From Hymenobacter citatus (GTDB taxonomy: Bacteria; Bacteroidota; Bacteroidia; Cytophagales; Hymenobacteraceae), in the NCBI RefSeq assembly GCF_014333615.1, contig NZ_JACSCY010000015.1, positions 62,001 through 126,000 on the forward strand: a stretch of 64,000 bases of DNA, written 5' to 3'. Below, piece after piece: positions 59,261 through 64,000 of the stretch. The notes beneath the pieces were generated by a model. The model was not told the DNA's origin. It made no database searches and saw only the letters and a program-made list of their open reading frames with translations. Position numbers and translations under genes: made by a program. How positions within the stretch are numbered: the stretch's first letter is position 1; every line of letters starts with the position of its first letter.

Positions 59261-61972
59261 ATGGCGCAATCCTACCCTAAAGATAAAGTTAGACTACACG
59301 GGCGACACTGGGCACTAACGGCGCTACTGGCGCTGGGTATTACCAACCTACACGCACAAAATCTTAATTATAAAAGCGCAAGCATTCAGAGCCTTTCAGG
59401 TACTTATACCGATTTGGGTACTGCCGGCACAGCCATTGCCACCGATAATACGGACAATGCAAATTCTGCTGTTCAGGATATTGGGTTCACATTCAGCTAT
59501 AACGGGCAGAGCTTCACGCAGTTCGTTTTGAACACGAATGGCTACCTCAAGCTGGGCAGCCAGGCACCCTCGCCGGCGCTCTATTTCGATGGCTCGCAGG
59601 TGACGACGGGTGGCCCGTTCAATAGCACCGCCGCTACCGACGTGAACCTGCTAGTGCCCTTCAATACGGACTGGTTGGGCACGCCCACCACCGAGTACCG
59701 GGTGGCCGTGACGGGCACCGCGCCCAATCGCGTATGCATCGTGCAGTGGAAAGATGTGCAGGACAAAGCCCGTGCTACCACAGCCACCAGCACCACGGTG
59801 CTGGGCGAGCAATTTGCCACGGTTTCGTTTCAGGTGAAGCTCTACGAAACCACCAACAACATCGAATTCACCTACGGTAATGCCACGCCCGGCCCTGGCG
59901 CCGATGCTGCTAAGTACGGCGCAGTTGGGGTAAAAGGCTCCGGCAATGCCAACGGGCAGCTCGTCACGCTTGTGAAGGGCTCTACCACTGCCTGGCTGAA
60001 CGCTTCGCCGCAAGATGTTAACTACCCGCTGGCGAATAGCAACGGCTTCAACTTCCGTAAGACTGTATTGCCGGCCACGGGTAGTACATTCCGTTTCCGG
60101 CCTACCCAGCCAAACGATGCCAGCCTAGTAACTATCTATACGCTGGGCAAGCTGCCGCTCAGTGGCGCGACGCCACACGTGATTCAGGGTGTGGTGCGCA
60201 ATGTGGGCCTCAACCCGCTGACCAATGTACCCGTGACGCTGCAAGTGAGCGGTGCCAATACGTTTACCACTACCCAAACGGTGGCTTCGCTGCCAGTGGG
60301 TGCTACTACGGTGGTATCATTTGCGGGCTTCACGCCCACGGCTGTCGGTAATAACACCATTACCGTATCGTTGCCGAACGACGACGTGAATGAGAATAAC
60401 AGCAGCGCTACCACGCAGCAGGTAACCGATGGGGTATACTCTTACGCCACGCCGGGCGTAGGCCCCACCACCAGCTACGGCGGCAGTACTACGCCACTGG
60501 CCTTTTTGTCGCGCTTCACGGCTACCGACAACCGCTCTGTGCAGGCCGTGAATGTGTACATTGGCGATGCGTCGGCTGTGGGCAAAGCCGTGTATGGCGT
60601 AGTCGTGAATACGCTGGGCGCCATTATTGGCCGCTCGCCCAACTACACAGTGACTACGGCCGACGTTGGCACGTACAAAACCTTCACCCTCTCGGCGCCG
60701 GTTCTGGTTTCTTCCAGTAATTTTTTCGTGGGCCTGGCCCTTACCCCCAACCCTACCTCCTATTTCCCGGTAGGTACCCAGGCACAGGCCCCTACACGCC
60801 GCATGGCCTCCTACCTGCTGGTACTAGGCGACGGCTCTGCGCCGAGTGACTATTCTACGAGCACAATCGGCAAGTTCATGATTGAAGCCGTAACGGCTCC
60901 CGCTACCTGCCTGCCACCCGCTGCCCTGGCTGTTGCCGCTAACTCTGTTACTGCCACCGGCGCTACGTTGAGCTTCACGGCTCCGGCCGGCACTGCGCCT
61001 GCCAGCTATAGCCTGGTGTATGGTCCTACAGGGTTCGATCCGGCTACGGCGGGTGCCACTGCTACGGGTACGGCTTCGCCCATTGTCCTCACAGGTCTGA
61101 CGCCGGCCACCACGTACCAAGCCTATGTACGCAGCACATGCAGCAGCACTAGCGCCAGCCTATTTTCGGCACCGGTGACCTTTACTACATTGTGCACGCC
61201 TCCCGCGCCGCTGGCCACGTTCCCATACAACGAGAACTTTGATGGCGTAACGGCCCCTGCCCTACCCTGCGGCTTTACGGTATTCGATGCTAATACCGAT
61301 GGTTTCACCTGGACCACTAGCACCGCTGCCGCCCGTAGTGGTGCCAATGCTCTCACGTATAACTTCAATAACCAAAGCCTGACCACCGCTGCCGACGACT
61401 GGGTGTTTACGCCGGCTCTCACCCTCCAGGCCGCGCAGCAATACCTGCTGTCGTTCTACTACCGCGTGGGCACTGCCACCACGCCCGAGCGCCTGGAAAT
61501 TAAGGTAGGGACTGCGCCTACCGTGGCTGGCATGACGACCACGATTTTCACCAACAACAACCTCACGGCCACTACCTTCACCCAGGCCACAGCCCAGCCC
61601 ATCCGGGTAGCGACTGACGGCACGTACTACGTAGGCATGCACGTAATCAGCGCCGCCAACTCGTTCCGCCTATCGATTGATGATGTGACGCTGACGGCTG
61701 GCCCGCTGGCAGTCAACCAAGCCCTGTCGCAGGCCGTGGCGGCCTACCCCAACCCTACTTCCGGCCTGCTGAATGTAGATCTGCGCAGCAGCAAGGCGCG
61801 CCAGGCACAGGCTACCGTGGTCAATTCTTTGGGCCAAACAGTCCTGACCCGCACGCTTTCCACTAAGCAGCCCGACCAGTTGGATCTGGCTACGCTGGCG
61901 GCGGGCATCTATACGCTAAAGCTTGATCTTGATGGCGAAACTGCTGTGAAGCGTATCAGCGTGCAGAAATAG
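59261..61972 (+). CDS. T9SS-sorted extracellular protein, copy 2
   Basis: 903 residues from the ATG at 59261, giving a signal peptide ending LHAQ. Same domain order as the preceding gene: N-domain with LNTNGYLKLGSQ, CARDB-like part, fibronectin III (VYGPTGFDPATAG), MAM-like (FPYNENFDGVTAPALPCGF) and type A sorting domain (AYPNPTSG to VKRISVQK). GC-rich codons, unlike copy 1. Likely an adhesin or matrix protein; no enzyme domain is seen. Confidence 0.9.
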   Translation: MAQSYPKDKVRLHGRHWALTALLALGITNLHAQNLNYKSASIQSLSGTYTDLGTAGTAIATDNTDNANSAVQDIGFTFSYNGQSFTQFVLNTNGYLKLGSQAPSPALYFDGSQVTTGGPFNSTAATDVNLLVPFNTDWLGTPTTEYRVAVTGTAPNRVCIVQWKDVQDKARATTATSTTVLGEQFATVSFQVKLYETTNNIEFTYGNATPGPGADAAKYGAVGVKGSGNANGQLVTLVKGSTTAWLNASPQDVNYPLANSNGFNFRKTVLPATGSTFRFRPTQPNDASLVTIYTLGKLPLSGATPHVIQGVVRNVGLNPLTNVPVTLQVSGANTFTTTQTVASLPVGATTVVSFAGFTPTAVGNNTITVSLPNDDVNENNSSATTQQVTDGVYSYATPGVGPTTSYGGSTTPLAFLSRFTATDNRSVQAVNVYIGDASAVGKAVYGVVVNTLGAIIGRSPNYTVTTADVGTYKTFTLSAPVLVSSSNFFVGLALTPNPTSYFPVGTQAQAPTRRMASYLLVLGDGSAPSDYSTSTIGKFMIEAVTAPATCLPPAALAVAANSVTATGATLSFTAPAGTAPASYSLVYGPTGFDPATAGATATGTASPIVLTGLTPATTYQAYVRSTCSSTSASLFSAPVTFTTLCTPPAPLATFPYNENFDGVTAPALPCGFTVFDANTDGFTWTTSTAAARSGANALTYNFNNQSLTTAADDWVFTPALTLQAAQQYLLSFYYRVGTATTPERLEIKVGTAPTVAGMTTTIFTNNNLTATTFTQATAQPIRVATDGTYYVGMHVISAANSFRLSIDDVTLTAGPLAVNQALSQAVAAYPNPTSGLLNVDLRSSKARQAQATVVNSLGQTVLTRTLSTKQPDQLDLATLAAGIYTLKLDLDGETAVKRISVQK

Positions 61973-61975
61973 ATT

Positions 61976-62042
61976 GCTACTACTCATAGCAAAAAAGCCG
62001 GGCTACCCTGAGGGTAGCCCGGCTTTTTTGCTATGAGTAGTA
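61976..62042. terminator. Bidirectional terminator, fully palindromic
   Basis: CTACTACTCATAGC, AAAAAAGCCGGGCTACCC and the exact inverse form one stem of about 31 bases with a short TGAG-centred loop. It serves both the T9SS gene and the convergent ccmF-like gene. Confidence 0.93.
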
Positions 62043-62050
62043 GGCCTATG

Positions 62051-64000
62051 TTAGGCCACTTGGCGTGGACGCTGTACTGGCCGTGCCCGTAGTGGCTTGG
62101 CATCGTTGTCGGTGGCGGGTAGGGTGGCGCTGGTGTCGCGGCGGCGCTTCACGAAGGCCATGCCGAAGCCTAGGGCCATCAGCAGCGTACCGCTCCACAG
62201 CAGGTTGATAAAAGGCTTTTCCATCGCTTTCAGGATGATGTAGTCCTTTTGGGCCGTGCTTACACCGAAGGTGAACTTGCCCGCCGTAGGGTCTACATTC
62301 AGGAACGTCAGGCGCAGGCCCAGGTCTTCCGATTGGTCGGGCACGCGGCCTACCATGCGGTTGCGCACCACAAACATGGGGTGGATGTGGTACTGGCGCT
62401 TTTCACCGTACACAATAAAGTCGCCCTGAATGGCCAGGTCACCTTCTTTCAAATTCAAGCCAGCCGTTTGGTGCGCGGGTTCCACAGCACGCAGCACTGC
62501 AAAGTAGTCGTTGAGGTAGATGGTGTCGCCTACGCTCAGTACGTGCTCCGTTACCTCGCTCCAGTCGGGACCAGTGGTAGGCGGGGTAGCGCTTACGTGC
62601 GAGTAGATATCGTGGTCCCAGAACTTCTTGATATCAGGCGAAGCCAGCAGGCCGCCCATCTCCTCGTTGGCCTGGGCACGGGGGAACAGCTCGAAGGTTT
62701 TGCCGCTTTTCTTCTCCTTGTACTCCACGCGGTAGTAGGTGTTCTCGGGCAGAATTTCCAGCGTATCGCCAGCCTTGTAGTACACTTTGCCGCCGCGTTT
62801 CACGTCGCCGCGGGCAACGGCCTTGTACTCGTCGTCGGTGCGGAATAGCAGCTCTTTGTTGACGTAGCCAGGCACGCCGGGCACGTCAAGATACTGACCG
62901 GTATAGCTCACTTCATATGGTCCCATAGGCGCCCCCTCGTTGCGCCACAGCAGCACGTTGTCGCGGTTCAGTTCCTCGTTGAATTCCTTGGAATACACCA
63001 GGCCCGATACGTTGCCGGAGATAATGTTGGAGTAGCCGGCCGAGGCCAGAATACCCAGCAGCATCAGCGCTACGCCAATGTGCGCCACGCCGCCACCCGA
63101 CAGGCTCACCTTGCGCCGTAGCAGCGTGAGCACCATGCTCAGGTTGGCCAGTACACCAAACAGTGCCGTGGTGAGCAGCACGATATACACTGGTTTCATT
63201 TCCAGCTTATTGTAGCGCACCAGCAAAATCACTAAGGCAGCGCCCAGCAGCGTGAGGATGCCCGGCACCGTAAGCGAGTTGGTGAGGCTTTCCTTATCAT
63301 TTTTCTGCCACCACATCACCTGTGCCAGCCCCGACAGGAAGACTACACCTACCCCCATCCACAGCTGAATTTTGGTGTAGTGCCCAATCTGGTCGGCGGG
63401 TAGGGCCAGGTTGGATTTGATGCCGATGAAGCCTAAGAAGGCGTTGTACACCGGAATGCTGGTAGTAACCAGCACCTGAAACGCGCCCAGGCATAGCACG
63501 GTAGCACCCACAAACACCCACAGTTCCGGATTATAGGTAGTCAATTCTTTCTCCGAAACCGGAATGGAGCGCCAGCGCGCTACCAGCAACGCCACGGACA
63601 GCACAGCGAAAACACCTAGGTAAATCAACAACTGGCCCGATAAGCCAAGGTCTGTAAAGGAGTGCACCGAGGCGTTGCCCAACACGCCGCTACGTGTGAG
63701 GAAGGTAGCGTACAGCACCAGCACAAACGTGGCAATAACCAGCACAAACGACGTGCGCAGGCCGGTTTTACCACGCTTCCATAGGATGAGGCCGTGCAAC
63801 GAAGCCACCAGCACCAACCACGGGATATACACGGCATTTTCCACTGGGTCCCAGTTCCAATAGCCACCAAAGTTCAGGGTTTCGTAGGCCCAGTAGGCGC
63901 CCATCATCACCCCTACCCCTAGCACTAGGCCACCTACCAGCGTCCAGCGGATGGCGGGCTGCACCCAAGCGGTCAACTCGCGTTTCCAGAGGCCGGCCAT
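62051..64000 (-). CDS. CcmF/CcsA-type cytochrome c haem lyase (5' partial)
   Basis: The frame is open to the window edge, so the N-terminus is missing; the Met at 64000 is incidental. About 649 residues remain. The haem-binding WWD-type motif GGYWNWDPVENA is near the visible start, with His-containing helices around it, then several helices, a periplasmic domain of about 300 residues and one last helix (LLWSGTLLMALGFGMAF). It attaches haem to apocytochromes c, needed for the cbb3 subunits CcoO and CcoP in this window. CcmF is the closest match; NrfE is a related option. Confidence 0.9.
   Translation of the reverse strand: MAGLWKRELTAWVQPAIRWTLVGGLVLGVGVMMGAYWAYETLNFGGYWNWDPVENAVYIPWLVLVASLHGLILWKRGKTGLRTSFVLVIATFVLVLYATFLTRSGVLGNASVHSFTDLGLSGQLLIYLGVFAVLSVALLVARWRSIPVSEKELTTYNPELWVFVGATVLCLGAFQVLVTTSIPVYNAFLGFIGIKSNLALPADQIGHYTKIQLWMGVGVVFLSGLAQVMWWQKNDKESLTNSLTVPGILTLLGAALVILLVRYNKLEMKPVYIVLLTTALFGVLANLSMVLTLLRRKVSLSGGGVAHIGVALMLLGILASAGYSNIISGNVSGLVYSKEFNEELNRDNVLLWRNEGAPMGPYEVSYTGQYLDVPGVPGYVNKELLFRTDDEYKAVARGDVKRGGKVYYKAGDTLEILPENTYYRVEYKEKKSGKTFELFPRAQANEEMGGLLASPDIKKFWDHDIYSHVSATPPTTGPDWSEVTEHVLSVGDTIYLNDYFAVLRAVEPAHQTAGLNLKEGDLAIQGDFIVYGEKRQYHIHPMFVVRNRMVGRVPDQSEDLGLRLTFLNVDPTAGKFTFGVSTAQKDYIILKAMEKPFINLLWSGTLLMALGFGMAFVKRRRDTSATLPATDNDAKPLRARPVQRPRQVA

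Noticed and set aside
1..64000. tRNA or rRNA genes
   Set aside because: No cloverleaf with a GGTTCRA arm and no rRNA-like stretch was recognised on either strand.

Overview
The window reads as a chromosomal segment of a high-GC Bacteroidota, most like Hymenobacter (Cytophagales). Supporting signs are a fused CcoNO cbb3 oxidase subunit, a SusC/SusD pair, type IX secretion proteins with C-terminal sorting domains, promoter boxes of the TAnnTTTG type, an aerobic fdx-iscX pair and a tetrapartite rod-shape cluster. This assignment comes from gene content and sequence style; no database search was possible.

Layout. 1-19.1 kb is a microaerobic respiration island: a Crp/Fnr regulator (5' cut by the window), a broken SDR gene, an AraC regulator, two group III truncated haemoglobins, ccoI-ccoS (copper loading and maturation), a membrane protein, a TlpA-like thioredoxin, a REP-associated tyrosine transposase (RAYT), then ccoNO-ccoQ-small membrane protein-ccoP-ccoG-ccoH, a beta-hydroxyacid dehydrogenase, a TauE/SafE-like membrane protein, a universal stress protein and hemF. 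19.3-31 kb holds a nucleoside permease, ndk, an NrnA-like DHH phosphoesterase, four tandem FKBP isomerases, recO, a PorZ-like protein, tdk, a ferredoxin and a conserved-looking unknown. 32-39.7 kb is the cell-shape cluster mreB-mreC-mreD-GT39-like-mrdA-rodA. 40-46 kb has purH and an acyl-CoA dehydrogenase / PIG-L deacetylase / methyltransferase / glycosyltransferase group. 46-50.6 kb is a SusCD uptake pair. 51-56 kb has an outer-membrane barrel, a UbiA prenyltransferase, a cold-shock protein, KdsC-like phosphatase, iscX, fdx and a DUF2520-type Rossmann protein. 56.3-62 kb carries two tandem paralogous T9SS cargo proteins, and the window ends inside ccmF/ccsA.

The genes before 19 kb work together: an Fnr-type regulator is encoded next to oxidase and haemoglobin genes, and matching TGA-N6-TCA operators lie at identical spacing from a GGACCTTTGG box before both ccoI and ccoN.

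The most unusual content is repetitive DNA. Seven REPIN-like loci (paired inverted REP palindromes) occupy only 0.5-14.8 kb, and two of them tightly bracket the RAYT gene. Elsewhere almost every convergent or operon-internal gap holds a long inverted repeat of one of several families; one palindrome sits in frame inside the CcoI ATPase and a heptamer array sits in frame inside PurH. One of the two haemoglobins lacks both haem-pocket histidines.
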